A stretch of DNA of 64,000 nucleotides from DATAES01 sp036257895 (GTDB lineage Bacteria > Actinomycetota > Acidimicrobiia > Acidimicrobiales > JACDCH01): the NCBI GenBank assembly GCA_036257895.1, contig DATAES010000151.1, positions 1 to 64,000 of the forward strand. The letters are read 5' to 3'. The first letter of the stretch is position 1; every line of letters begins with the position of its first letter. The notes under the pieces were generated by a model. That model ran no database searches. It was not told where the DNA came from and worked only from the letters and a program-made list of their open reading frames with translations. The translations under genes were made by a program, and so were the position numbers. Positions 15,426 through 23,722 of the stretch are shown in pieces.

Positions 15426-17036
15426 TCAGGCGAGACCGAGCGCCTCCAATGCGCGTGCCTTCACTCCCTTGTAGTCGACCTTGCCGTTCGGGGCGCGTTG
15501 GATCGACTCGACCACGACCACACGCTTCGGTGCTTTGTAGGCGGCGAGCTTGCCCTTCACGTGCGCGATGACGTCGCCCTCGTCGACGGCCGCTTCGGGA
15601 AAAGGCTCGACCACCGCGGTGATTGCCTCTCCGAACTTGTCGTCGGGCACGCCGACGGCGACCGCGTCCCGAATCGACGGATGCAGCTTGAGCACTTCCT
15701 CGACTTCCTCGGGGAAGACCTTCTCACCGCCCGTGTTGATGCACACCGACCCCCGTCCGAGCAGGGTGATCGTGCCGTCCGCCTCGATCGTCGCGTAGTC
15801 ACCGGGAACCGAGTACCGCTTGCCGTCGATCATGAGGAACGTGGCCGCGCTCTTCTCGGCGTCCTTGTAGTACCCGACCGGCTGCCGTCCGGTGACGGCG
15901 ACGCGGCCGACCTCACCCGAACCTGCGACCACATCGCGCCCGTCCTCGGTGATCACGCGGGCATTGGGTCCGAGCGCGAACTTCGCCGTCTTCGTCTCGC
16001 CGCCCGCGGTCGTGAGCGCCGTGCCCATCCCGAGCGCTTCGGATGAAGAGAAACCGTCGCTCAGGAGCATGCCGCCGTGATGGCGCAGCAGCCCCTGCTT
16101 CGTCTCCTCCCCCCACATCACTCCGGACGAGACGATCAGGATGACGCTCGACAGGTCCCATTTCCCCGGTTGGTCGTCGAGCGCGCGCAACACGGGCTTC
16201 GCGAACGCATCGCCGACCCACGCGATCGCGTTGACGCCTTCGCGCTCGATCGCGTCGAGCAGCTCGGTCGCATCGAACGATCGTCCTTCGAGCGTCACGA
16301 CGCAGCCGGCGGAGGTCATCGCGGACAACGCCGTGAACATCCCGGTGCCGTGCATCAACGGCGCCGCGGGGACGATGACCCGGCCGGGCCGGACGCAGAG
16401 CTCGCGCACTTTGTCGAGGTCGGCCTCGACTCCGAAGTCCACGCCGCTCGGTGGGTTCAAGTAGACGAACAAGTCGTCCAGCCGCCACATCACGCCCTTC
16501 GGCATGCCCGTCGTGCCGCCCGTGTAGAGCAGCAGGAGATCGTCGCCGTCGCGCCCGTGCGCGGGAACGGTCCGCTCGGATGCGGATGCAGCGGCCTCCT
16601 CGTAGGGCACGGCCCACGGCGGGCACGGCCCGCTGCCGTCGTCGACCCACAGCCAGGTCCGCACGCTCGCGACACGATCCCGCACCCGGTCGCAGCGTTC
16701 CGAGAAGCACCCGTGGAAGATCACCGCGACCGCGTCGGCGTTGTCCCACAGGTACACGAGCTCGTCTTCCGCGTACCGGTAGTTCGTGTTCACGGGTGCG
16801 AGGCCCGCCTTGAAGACGGCGAACATCGACTCCATGTACTCGGGGCAGTTGTAGAGGTAGTGGGCGACCTTGTCCTGGCGGGCGGCGCCGGCGTCGAGAA
16901 GCACTTTGGCGACACCGTCAGCGCGGCGATCCATCTCTCCCCAAGTGATGCGGCGGTCGCCCTGTACCTGTGCCGGCGCATCCGGGAGGTTCTCGGCGAC
17001 CACCTCCCAGACGTCGGCGAAGTTCCAGCCGGACAT
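15426..17036 (-). CDS. Acyl-CoA synthetase (AMP-forming, FadD-like)
   Basis: 536-aa member of the ANL superfamily. The P-loop-like AMP motif LLLYTGGTTGMPKG lies at residues 168-181; later motifs include SSGVMWGEETKQ, GRGSVCINTGGEKVFPEEVE and the C-terminal NGKVDYKGVKARA containing the catalytic Lys region. It activates a carboxylic acid to its CoA thioester, feeding the downstream SDR and acyl-CoA dehydrogenase. The length and the GMPKGVMW signature resemble actinobacterial FadD enzymes acting on long or sterol-derived acids. ATG at 17036, diverging from the sigma-factor gene 100 bp away. Confidence 0.92.
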   Translation of the reverse strand: MSGWNFADVWEVVAENLPDAPAQVQGDRRITWGEMDRRADGVAKVLLDAGAARQDKVAHYLYNCPEYMESMFAVFKAGLAPVNTNYRYAEDELVYLWDNADAVAVIFHGCFSERCDRVRDRVASVRTWLWVDDGSGPCPPWAVPYEEAAASASERTVPAHGRDGDDLLLLYTGGTTGMPKGVMWRLDDLFVYLNPPSGVDFGVEADLDKVRELCVRPGRVIVPAAPLMHGTGMFTALSAMTSAGCVVTLEGRSFDATELLDAIEREGVNAIAWVGDAFAKPVLRALDDQPGKWDLSSVILIVSSGVMWGEETKQGLLRHHGGMLLSDGFSSSEALGMGTALTTAGGETKTAKFALGPNARVITEDGRDVVAGSGEVGRVAVTGRQPVGYYKDAEKSAATFLMIDGKRYSVPGDYATIEADGTITLLGRGSVCINTGGEKVFPEEVEEVLKLHPSIRDAVAVGVPDDKFGEAITAVVEPFPEAAVDEGDVIAHVKGKLAAYKAPKRVVVVESIQRAPNGKVDYKGVKARALEALGLA

Positions 17037-17136
17037 CGGCCCCCCTTATTGCTGCGATCTGGTGGGCGGGGATCGTACCGGTCGCTGTGACACGATCGGC
17101 CCGTCTGAGGCTTTCCTGGACGTGGAGGTCGTATCG

Positions 17137-17631
17137 GTGGGGACTGCGCTTCCGGAGCGGGCGGACTTCGACGACTTCGTCGCGACGCTCGAGCCCCGGT
17201 TGCGGCGGGCCCTGGTCGCCGCGTACGGGCCGGAAGCGGGCCGGGAGGCCACGGCGGACGCGCTGGCGTGGGCGTGGCAGCACTGGGACCGGCTGAGCGC
17301 CATGGACAACCCGGCCGGCTACCTCTGGCGAGTCGGCCAGACGTCGGTTCGCAGCGCAGCCCGCCGGCGGCACCGGGAGCTGTCGGCTGTGGTCGAAGTC
17401 GAGTTGCAACCGCTCGAGGGCCATCGAGAACCTCGGGTCGAGCCCGCGCTCGACGGTGCGCTCGCCGATCTGTCCCCGCAGCAGCGGGCCGCCGTCGTGC
17501 TGGTCCACGGGTACAGCTACTCGTTGAGCGAGGCCGCTGACGTACTGAGCTGCTCGATATCGACGGTCCGCAACCACGTGCAACGCGCACTCCGGCGCCT
17601 GCACGCCGCCTTGGAGGTCACCGATGACTGA
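17137..17631 (+). CDS. ECF-like sigma-70 family sigma factor (SigE/SigL type)
   Basis: 164-aa sigma factor of the small SigE-like group. Region 2 is represented by FDDFVATLEPRLRRALVAAYGPEAGREATADALAWAWQ... with YLWRVGQTSVRSAARRR; region 4 by LSPQQRAAVVLVHGYSYSLSEAADVL followed by SISTVRNHVQRALRRL, the helix-turn-helix reading the -35 box. The GTG at 17137 is chosen because GGAGG lies eight bases upstream; an in-frame GTG at 17122 is a weaker candidate. It overlaps the next gene by 8 bases, and that gene encodes a membrane-anchored protein, the usual position for an anti-sigma partner. Confidence 0.85.
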   Translation: MGTALPERADFDDFVATLEPRLRRALVAAYGPEAGREATADALAWAWQHWDRLSAMDNPAGYLWRVGQTSVRSAARRRHRELSAVVEVELQPLEGHREPRVEPALDGALADLSPQQRAAVVLVHGYSYSLSEAADVLSCSISTVRNHVQRALRRLHAALEVTDD

Positions 17632-19063
17632 ACGTCCCTCGTCCGACGACAGGGACGCACCGCGTCCTGAGGTCAGTGCGTTCCTGCACGATCGAGCGAC
17701 GTCGCTCGACCGCGAGGCTGCGCCCGTGAGCGCCGACGAAGCGGCCCGGCGCACGATCGTCGACGCGAGCACGCCCCGGCGGCAATGGCCTGTGTCGCTA
17801 CGTCCGTCGAAGGTGCGGACGAGTCCGCGGTCGGCGCTCGCAGCGGCCGCCGTCATCGCGCTGATCGTCGGCGCGCTGGGCGGGTTCGCACTGGGCCGCG
17901 GGAGCGCGCCGAAGCACGCCACGGTCGCGACCGCCGCGGCGAACGCGCCCGCGGCCGACTCGGCTGGCGGGACGACGACGGTGCCCAGTCAGACACTCGA
18001 GAAAGTGACATCGATGGCTCCCGGCATGCCCGGTGGTGTGCCGATGACGAGAGTCTTCGATCGCACGACGTCCGAGGGCATCGACCTGCATGCGTTCTTG
18101 CAGGACCAAGGACAGTTCCTGCAGGTGATGCCCACGTGCGCTCCCGGCGCGGAGTGCGCCGTCGCGAGCGCGACGACTGGCAGCGGTGTAACCGCGCCGG
18201 AGTGCCCAGCGAACAGTTGGTGTCCGCCACCTGAGTGCTACGCGAGCAGCTTCGTCGTCGAGGCGGCGAACGACGGTGCCGTCGGTCAGTCGTATTCGTC
18301 GGCTTACCCGCTTCACGACGTGGCGATGGTGACCTCGTCGGTGATGTTCGGCGATGCCGAGGGAAGTCCGGCTCGCGGTTGGGTTGTCAGATCGAACGAG
18401 CAGGTCGCGAGGGTCGAAGCGACGTGGTCGGACGGCTTCGTCGACTCGATGGCGCCCTCCCAGGGATGGGCTGTCGTCGCGCACAACGGCACGGGCAGCG
18501 CGACCATCACGGCGCTCGACGGGTCAGGTGCCGCAGTGGCCACGCTGCCGGGTGACGGCAACTCCTACATGCAGACGCCGTCTGAGTGCATTCCTCCTCC
18601 GCCGCCGCCCCCCGCGCTGCCGCCGGCCGGTGCAGAGCAACCGGATGACCCGGGCGCGGCGCGCCAAGCGATCACCGACACGTATCAGACCGTGTTCACC
18701 CACGGCAGCGATGCGACGCTGAACGCGACGCTGATCGAGAACCCGGAGGGCATCGAGGACGCGGTCGCGGCCACGAGGTCCAACTTCCCCGAGGCGGTCG
18801 ACACGGTGACGGTGACGGTCGGCGACATCGTGTTCACCTCGAAGACCGAAGCAGCGTTGTACTTCGAGTTGAAGTACACGGGTGGCGCGTTGTTCGGCCA
18901 ACAGGTCGGCTACGCCAAGTTCATCGACGGTACGTGGAAGATCTCCCACGACACGATGTGCATGGTCCTCGGCTGGGGTGGCGGCATGTGTGACGGCGGC
19001 GCGTCGGGTTCCTCGCCGGGCGCGCCACCGGTGACGCCGATGACCACCGCACCCAGCAACTAG
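17624..19063 (+). CDS. Single-pass membrane protein paired with sigma factor
   Basis: 479-aa protein: cytoplasmic N-terminus of about 70 residues, one transmembrane helix at about 70-92, then a large outside region. The outside part contains a cysteine-rich stretch (CAPGAECAV, ECPANSWCPPPECYA), a beta-rich domain, a proline run after ECIPP, and a C-terminal module (QAITDTYQTVFTHGSDATLNATLIENPEG, GDIVFTSKTEAALYFELKY) common in actinobacterial secreted proteins. It overlaps the sigma gene by 8 bases. By position it is a candidate anti-sigma factor or sensor, but no zinc HxxxCxxC anti-sigma motif is visible in the N-terminus. Confidence 0.8.
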   Translation: MTERPSSDDRDAPRPEVSAFLHDRATSLDREAAPVSADEAARRTIVDASTPRRQWPVSLRPSKVRTSPRSALAAAAVIALIVGALGGFALGRGSAPKHATVATAAANAPAADSAGGTTTVPSQTLEKVTSMAPGMPGGVPMTRVFDRTTSEGIDLHAFLQDQGQFLQVMPTCAPGAECAVASATTGSGVTAPECPANSWCPPPECYASSFVVEAANDGAVGQSYSSAYPLHDVAMVTSSVMFGDAEGSPARGWVVRSNEQVARVEATWSDGFVDSMAPSQGWAVVAHNGTGSATITALDGSGAAVATLPGDGNSYMQTPSECIPPPPPPPALPPAGAEQPDDPGAARQAITDTYQTVFTHGSDATLNATLIENPEGIEDAVAATRSNFPEAVDTVTVTVGDIVFTSKTEAALYFELKYTGGALFGQQVGYAKFIDGTWKISHDTMCMVLGWGGGMCDGGASGSSPGAPPVTPMTTAPSN

Positions 19064-19094
19064 CTGGGGAGGCGGTGGCTACCATCGCCTCGCC

Positions 19095-20219
19095 ATGGAA
19101 TTCGACCTTCCGGGTGAAGACGATCCTCAGCGCGCCGACGTGCGGCGCTGGCTGACGGAGCACCCACGACCCTCTGCACGCGCGCTGGCCGAGGCGGGCT
19201 ACGTCGCGCCCCACTGGCCGAAGCCATACGGGCTCGATGCCGATCCGGTCCAGCAGTTGGTGATCGACGACGAGTTGCGTCGGGCCGGCGTGCAGCGTCC
19301 GAGCAACCAGATCGGCATCGGTTGGGCCGGGCCGACGATCCTGTACGCGGGCCCGGAAGCACAGAAGGAGCGCTATCTCGTTCCGTTGCTCGCCGCCGAG
19401 GAGATCTGGTGCCAGCTGTTCAGCGAGCCCGAAGCAGGCAGTGATCTCGCGTCGCTGCGGACGCGCGCCGTGCGGGATGGTGACGAATACGTCGTCAACG
19501 GATCGAAGATCTGGACGTCGGCCGCACACGTGGCGAAGTTCGGCATCCTCATCGCCCGCACCGACGCGGACGCGTCCAAGCACAAGGGCATCTCGTACTT
19601 CATCTGCCCGATGAAGTCGCCCGGCATCGAGATCCGTCCGATCGTCGAGATGACCGGCGCGCACATGTTCAACCAGGTGTTCTTCAACGATGTGCGCATC
19701 CCGGCGGCGAACCTCGTCGGTGACGAGAACGAGGGATGGACGCTCGCCAAGGTGACCCTCGGCAACGAGCGGGTGTCGCTGTCGAGTGGGGGCGCGCTGT
19801 GGGGGATGGGGCCGACGGCGGAGGACCTGCTCGAGGTCGTACGCAAGGCCGGCGGCGTCGACGATCCGATCGCGCGTCAGCGCCTGGCGCGGCTGCACAT
19901 CGAGGCGAAGGTGCTCGATCTCATCCGGCTTCGCACGGTCAGCGCCCGCATTCGAGGCGAGCAGCCGGGTCCCGAGGCGTCCATTCGCAAGGTGCTCGCA
20001 GACGAGCACGGCCAGCACATCATGCGAGTGGCCCGCGATCTCGCGGCCGCGGGCGGGATGCTCGCCACTGGCGGCCCGTTGGGAACGGCCGCAGAGCCTT
20101 GGTACTACGGGTTCCTGTTCAGCCCCGCGCTGACGATCGGCGGCGGCACCGGCGAGGTCCAGCGTTCGATCATCGGCGAGCGCGTGCTCGGCCTCCCACA
20201 CGAACCCACCCTCGACTGA
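19095..20219 (+). CDS. Acyl-CoA dehydrogenase
   Basis: 374-aa FadE-type flavoenzyme. Seen: CQLFSEPEAGSDLASLRT, VNGSKIWTSAAHVAKFGILIART, and at the end GGGTGEVQRSIIGERVLGLP. It shares overall layout with the gene at 13334 but is clearly diverged. Probable role: desaturation of an acyl-CoA during fatty-acid or sterol-derived acyl breakdown. ATG at 19095, 31 bp downstream of the membrane protein gene. A strong family C palindrome follows its stop by 11 bp. Confidence 0.92.
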   Translation: MEFDLPGEDDPQRADVRRWLTEHPRPSARALAEAGYVAPHWPKPYGLDADPVQQLVIDDELRRAGVQRPSNQIGIGWAGPTILYAGPEAQKERYLVPLLAAEEIWCQLFSEPEAGSDLASLRTRAVRDGDEYVVNGSKIWTSAAHVAKFGILIARTDADASKHKGISYFICPMKSPGIEIRPIVEMTGAHMFNQVFFNDVRIPAANLVGDENEGWTLAKVTLGNERVSLSSGGALWGMGPTAEDLLEVVRKAGGVDDPIARQRLARLHIEAKVLDLIRLRTVSARIRGEQPGPEASIRKVLADEHGQHIMRVARDLAAAGGMLATGGPLGTAAEPWYYGFLFSPALTIGGGTGEVQRSIIGERVLGLPHEPTLD

Positions 20220-20230
20220 GGCTTCTTTCT

Positions 20231-20279
20231 GTTTGTGCGGTTCTAACGCGCGCAGTGCGCGAGTTAGAACCGCACAAAC
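20231..20279. repeat. Dispersed palindrome, family C, copy 1 (probable hairpin terminator)
   Basis: Perfect 17-bp inverted repeat: GTTTGTGCGGTTCTAAC at 20231-20247 pairs with its exact complement at 20263-20279; the 15-base centre also holds a GCGC/GCGC inner stem. It lies 11 bp after the stop of the acyl-CoA dehydrogenase and 25 bp before the next start. A degenerate second copy is at 52194-52242. Function as transcription terminator is inferred. Confidence 0.88.
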
Positions 20280-20304
20280 GCCAAGACGTACTGTGCCCCG
20301 CGTT

Positions 20305-20706
20305 ATGGCGCGAAAGGAAGGGAAGGGCGAGCACCTCGCCATGAAGGAGCGCGTGGTCGCTACCACGGACCTTCCGGGCATCCCGGAGGGGACGACCGGC
20401 AAGGTGATCGTGGTCGAGGGACTGACGTGGATCCGGTACTGGGTCCGCTTCGCCAACGGCGTCGTGCGGGGTTCGCTCAACCGCAAGGTGCTGGCGCGGC
20501 CCAGTGAGTGGGCCGAGCTCGTCCGCCGCCGCGAGGCGGGCGAGGACGTGACGGCGGGCGACGACGGAACCGCTGCCGCCGAGGTCGACGGCGCGGGTGC
20601 TGCTGATAGCGGCGGCGCCGGCGACTCCGTCATGGTGAACGGCGTGCCGGTTCCCGCACACCTCCTCGAGCGCAGCAAGAACCGACGACAGGTCTTGGGA
20701 GTGTGA
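20305..20706 (+). CDS. Small conserved hypothetical protein with beta-barrel-like core
   Basis: 133-aa protein of unknown function. After a short basic start (MARKEGKGEH) comes a compact region, KERVVATTDLPGIPEGTTGK then VIVVEGLTWIRYWVRFANGV, whose alternating strands and GTTGKV turn resemble KOW/SH3-like small barrels. The middle is a low-complexity acidic Ala/Asp/Gly linker, and the C-terminus GVPVPAHLLERSKNRRQVLG is basic. ATG at 20305 is used because upstream frame lies inside the palindrome. It is 30 bp before the F420 oxidoreductase and probably cotranscribed. Confidence 0.72.
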   Translation: MARKEGKGEHLAMKERVVATTDLPGIPEGTTGKVIVVEGLTWIRYWVRFANGVVRGSLNRKVLARPSEWAELVRRREAGEDVTAGDDGTAAAEVDGAGAADSGGAGDSVMVNGVPVPAHLLERSKNRRQVLGV

Positions 20707-20736
20707 AGCGCAGACCTGCGGAAGAAGGAGTGTGAG

Positions 20737-21780
20737 ATGCAGCTTTCGATGCCGCTCAACTACGCCGGTGGGTTCGAGGCCTCGGCTCGGCAGGTCGTCG
20801 AGCTCGAGCATGCCGGTCTCGACCTCGTGTGGGTGGCCGAGGCCTACGGGTTCGACGCCGTCAGCTTCATGGGCTACCTCGTCGCGAAGACCGAACGGAT
20901 CCAGATCGGTTCGGGCATCCTCCCGCTCTACACGCGCACGCCGACGCTGCTCGCCATGACCGCCGCCGGCCTCGACGCATTGTCGGGCGGTCGAGCGGTG
21001 CTCGGGCTCGGCGCATCAGGACCGCAGGTGATCGAGGGCTGGCACGGCATCCCGTACGACAAGCCCCTCGCCCGCACCCGCGAGATCGTCGACATCTGCC
21101 GCAAGGTGTGGAAGCGCGAGGCGCCGCTCACCAACGAGGGGCCGATGTACCACTTGCCGCTGCCGGCAGGACAAGGCACGGGTCTTGGCAAACCGTTGAA
21201 GATCATCGGCCATCCGGTGCGCGACCGCATCCCGATCTACGTCGCGTCGCTGGGTGAGAAGAACGTCGCCCTCACCGCCGAGGTGGCCGACGGTTGGTTG
21301 CCCGTGTTCTTCGTACCCGAGAAGGCAAAGGACGTGTTCGGTCCTTCGATCGACGCTGGCGCGGCGAAGCGCGACCCTGCGCTCGGTCCGCTCGACATCT
21401 GCGCCGGCGGGTTGGTGTGCATCACCGACGACAAGGCCGAAGCCGAGTCGGTGCGCGACCTCGGTCGGGCGATGGCTGCGCTGTACATCGGCGGCATGGG
21501 CGCGAAGGGCCAGAACTTCTACAACGCCCTCGCTCGACGCTACGGCTACGAGCAGGAGGCGGAGGAGATCCAGGACCTGTACCTCGCCGGCCACAAGCAG
21601 GAAGCCGCAGCGAAGGTCCCCTCGGACTTGCTCGAGCTCACCTCGTTGTGCGGGTCCGAAGGCTTCATCAAGGACCGCATCGCCGCCCACAAGGAAGCGG
21701 GTGTCACCGTCTTGCAGATCACCCCGTTCGGGGAACGGCCGGCCGAGATCGTCGAGAAGCTCAAGGTCTGGAGCGAGTAG
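20737..21780 (+). CDS. LLM class F420-dependent oxidoreductase
   Basis: 347-aa luciferase-like barrel. Motifs: ELEHAGLDLVWVAEAYGFDA, the IQIGSGILPLYTRTPTLLAM segment, GLGASGPQVIEGWHGIPYDKP and RIPIYVASLGEKNVALTAEV; this set is typical of actinobacterial F420-dependent enzymes. The ATG at 20737 follows AAGAAGGAG, a good ribosome binding site. It differs from the shorter paralogue at 545-1564, so the two probably handle different substrates. Cytoplasmic. Confidence 0.9.
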   Translation: MQLSMPLNYAGGFEASARQVVELEHAGLDLVWVAEAYGFDAVSFMGYLVAKTERIQIGSGILPLYTRTPTLLAMTAAGLDALSGGRAVLGLGASGPQVIEGWHGIPYDKPLARTREIVDICRKVWKREAPLTNEGPMYHLPLPAGQGTGLGKPLKIIGHPVRDRIPIYVASLGEKNVALTAEVADGWLPVFFVPEKAKDVFGPSIDAGAAKRDPALGPLDICAGGLVCITDDKAEAESVRDLGRAMAALYIGGMGAKGQNFYNALARRYGYEQEAEEIQDLYLAGHKQEAAAKVPSDLLELTSLCGSEGFIKDRIAAHKEAGVTVLQITPFGERPAEIVEKLKVWSE

Positions 21781-21795
21781 CGGAGCGTGAAGGCG

Positions 21796-21820
21796 CCGCA
21801 CCCCGGGGGGCGAGGTGCGG
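21796..21820. terminator. Candidate hairpin terminator between convergent genes
   Basis: CCGCACC at 21796-21802 pairs with GGTGCGG at 21814-21820 around an 11-base loop. It starts 16 bp after the stop of the plus-strand F420 oxidoreductase and lies in the 123-bp convergent gap before the minus-strand FAD oxidoreductase stop. There is no T-run. The rest of the gap shows nothing else recognisable. Confidence 0.4.
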
Positions 21821-21903
21821 GCCTCCACCTGAGCGGCACCGCCGTCCGCCGCTTCGGAGCACGATACGGACCCCACATTTCGCGCGGATGAAGCCGGCGT
21901 GAA

Positions 21904-23133
21904 CTACGAGTTCTGGTACGCGCCCGGAGCCGTGAACATGCCTCGGTGCCATCGCCGCGGGGTCGCGACGATCGCGCGGGGGTAGCCCTCGAACAGCCAG
22001 CGGCCGAAACTCCGCGCCGTCCACGGGGTCAGCGACGCGAGCCGGAGGGCGGCACGTGCGCCGCGGCGGTGACGGACGACGTGGACGAGGGCCCTCGACA
22101 TGCGGTGGTCCGCGAACAATGCGGTGCGCACCTCGGCTTCGTACATCGCCGCGACGTGCTCCGGGTCCCTCGGTCCACCCCGCTCCATCGCGCGGCCCGC
22201 GAGCACTCCGGTGACAAGTGCCTGCGCGATGCCCTCGCCCGTCAGGGGATCGGTCGCGTACGCGGCGTCTCCAGCGAAGAGAACACGTCCGGAGGTCAGC
22301 GCCGTCGAGTCGACTCTGGCCGGGATGGGCCAGGCCCGATGTGCAGCCTCGGGTCGGGCGGCCGGACCGAGCACCGACCGGATGTGAGGTCGGGCGAGTA
22401 GGTCGGGCCACACGTCCTTCATCGCTTGGACCCGGTCGACGTGTCCAGGACGGTGGACATCCGATCGCTGGATGCCGAACCCCACGTTGGCTCGGCCGTC
22501 GGGGAGCGGGAACGACCACGCGTAGCCGGGCAACAAGTCGGGCTCGAACCAGACCCACAGCTTCCGCGCCTCGGGGCCGGCACCGATGAAGTACTGACGA
22601 AATGCGTGCCACTCGCCGAGATAGCCGGGCGTCGCGGCACCGACCGACTTGCGCAACGGCGACCAGACACCGTCCGCGCCCACCGCGAAGTGGGCGTGCA
22701 CTTCACCGAGGCCGTCGACGTCGACGATCACCCGATCGGGCTTCTGGCGCGCGTCGAGCAAGGCGTGACCGTCGAGGACCTTGGCACCCGCGGCACGAGC
22801 GACGTCGAGCAACGCGGCGTCGAGGTCGCTGCGGCGGGCGACCGCTGCGAACAGCCCATCGCCGCGGGGGAGCGGGAACGTCGACACTCGCCCGGACGGC
22901 GACCGCACGACGACGTCATCCACTGCTTGCCACGACGCGACCGATCCGGGATCGAGCCCGAGGACTTCGAGGAGGCGTAGCGCCTCAGCCGTCAGGCCGT
23001 CGCCGCAGCACTTGTCCCGCGGGAACCGAGCCTTGTCGACCACGACGACGTCACGGCCGGCACGGGCGAGCGTGATCGCCGCCGCGGCGCCCGCCGGCCC
23101 ACCACCGACGACCACGACATCAGCGGCCATCAT
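21904..23133 (-). CDS. FAD-dependent oxidoreductase (geranylgeranyl reductase family)
   Basis: 409-aa flavoprotein. The dinucleotide-binding motif VVVGGGPAGAAAA starts at residue 7; the DKARFPRDKCCGDGLTAEAL stretch contains the KCCGDG motif characteristic of the geranylgeranyl reductase family; and LFAGDAAYATDPLTGEGIAQ is the second FAD motif. It probably reduces isoprenoid chains or hydroxylates/reduces an aromatic or lipid substrate. Two adjacent ATGs (23133, 23130) are possible starts. It is 50 bp downstream of the cupin gene on the same strand. Confidence 0.88.
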   Translation of the reverse strand: MMAADVVVVGGGPAGAAAAITLARAGRDVVVVDKARFPRDKCCGDGLTAEALRLLEVLGLDPGSVASWQAVDDVVVRSPSGRVSTFPLPRGDGLFAAVARRSDLDAALLDVARAAGAKVLDGHALLDARQKPDRVIVDVDGLGEVHAHFAVGADGVWSPLRKSVGAATPGYLGEWHAFRQYFIGAGPEARKLWVWFEPDLLPGYAWSFPLPDGRANVGFGIQRSDVHRPGHVDRVQAMKDVWPDLLARPHIRSVLGPAARPEAAHRAWPIPARVDSTALTSGRVLFAGDAAYATDPLTGEGIAQALVTGVLAGRAMERGGPRDPEHVAAMYEAEVRTALFADHRMSRALVHVVRHRRGARAALRLASLTPWTARSFGRWLFEGYPRAIVATPRRWHRGMFTAPGAYQNS

Positions 23134-23183
23134 TCGTGCGACGTTACCGGTGGCGCTCCTTGCAGCGTCACCGGCGTGCAGCG

Positions 23184-23720
23184 TTACCGGCGTCGGTCGG
23201 CCCCGAGCAACGCGACGAACAGCACGGCCGGTTCCTTGCCCGGGTTGCGCCAGCGATGGCGAGTGCCGTTCTGGACGAAGGTGTCGCCCTGCTTCAAGGT
23301 CACCTCGGCACCGTCGTCGAGCTCGCAGATCACCTGACCGGACAGCACGACCTCGAAGTCGACCGTGTCGGTCGTGTGCATGCCTGGGTCGTTCGGCTCC
23401 ATGTGCGCCGCCATGCCCGGAAGCCTCTCCTCCATCTCCGCGAGTGCCGCTTCCATGTCGAGGTCCGGCGGGAGGTCGACACCGGCGGGCGGAACCGTGA
23501 AGAACCCGATCCGATAGCCGGCCGTGGGTGGGAAGTACGCGGGTGCCGCGGGCAGCTGTCCACCGGTCGGAAGCGTCGGGGCATCGTCCGATGCCCACAG
23601 CCGATGGAACTCGTAGCCGGGCAACAACGCGAGCGTGATCGGCTCGACCTCCTCGTCGGACACGAACACGGACTTACCGTCGGCGTCCTGTCCGGTCACC
23701 ACCCGACGAACCTTTGTCAT
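23184..23720 (-). CDS. Cupin domain protein
   Basis: 178-aa protein with a single C-terminal cupin barrel: TVDFEVVLSGQVICELDDG and VTLKQGDTFVQNGTRHRWRNPG contain cupin motifs 1 and 2, with the motif 2 His retained and motif 1 lacking the usual paired His. The N-terminal 100 residues carry an aromatic, Pro-rich region (PAYFPPTAGYRIGFFTVPP) usual in this actinobacterial subgroup. Function unknown; possibly a small-molecule-binding protein. The ATG at 23720 sits 2 bp after the WS/DGAT stop, implying coupling. Confidence 0.83.
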   Translation of the reverse strand: MTKVRRVVTGQDADGKSVFVSDEEVEPITLALLPGYEFHRLWASDDAPTLPTGGQLPAAPAYFPPTAGYRIGFFTVPPAGVDLPPDLDMEAALAEMEERLPGMAAHMEPNDPGMHTTDTVDFEVVLSGQVICELDDGAEVTLKQGDTFVQNGTRHRWRNPGKEPAVLFVALLGADRRR

Positions 23721-23722
23721 GT

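Noticed and set aside
16077..17090. Long antisense frame (337 residues) over the acyl-CoA synthetase gene
   Set aside because: It is His/Arg/Val rich with no recognisable domain and mirrors GC-rich codon use of the synthetase gene; a typical high-GC shadow frame.
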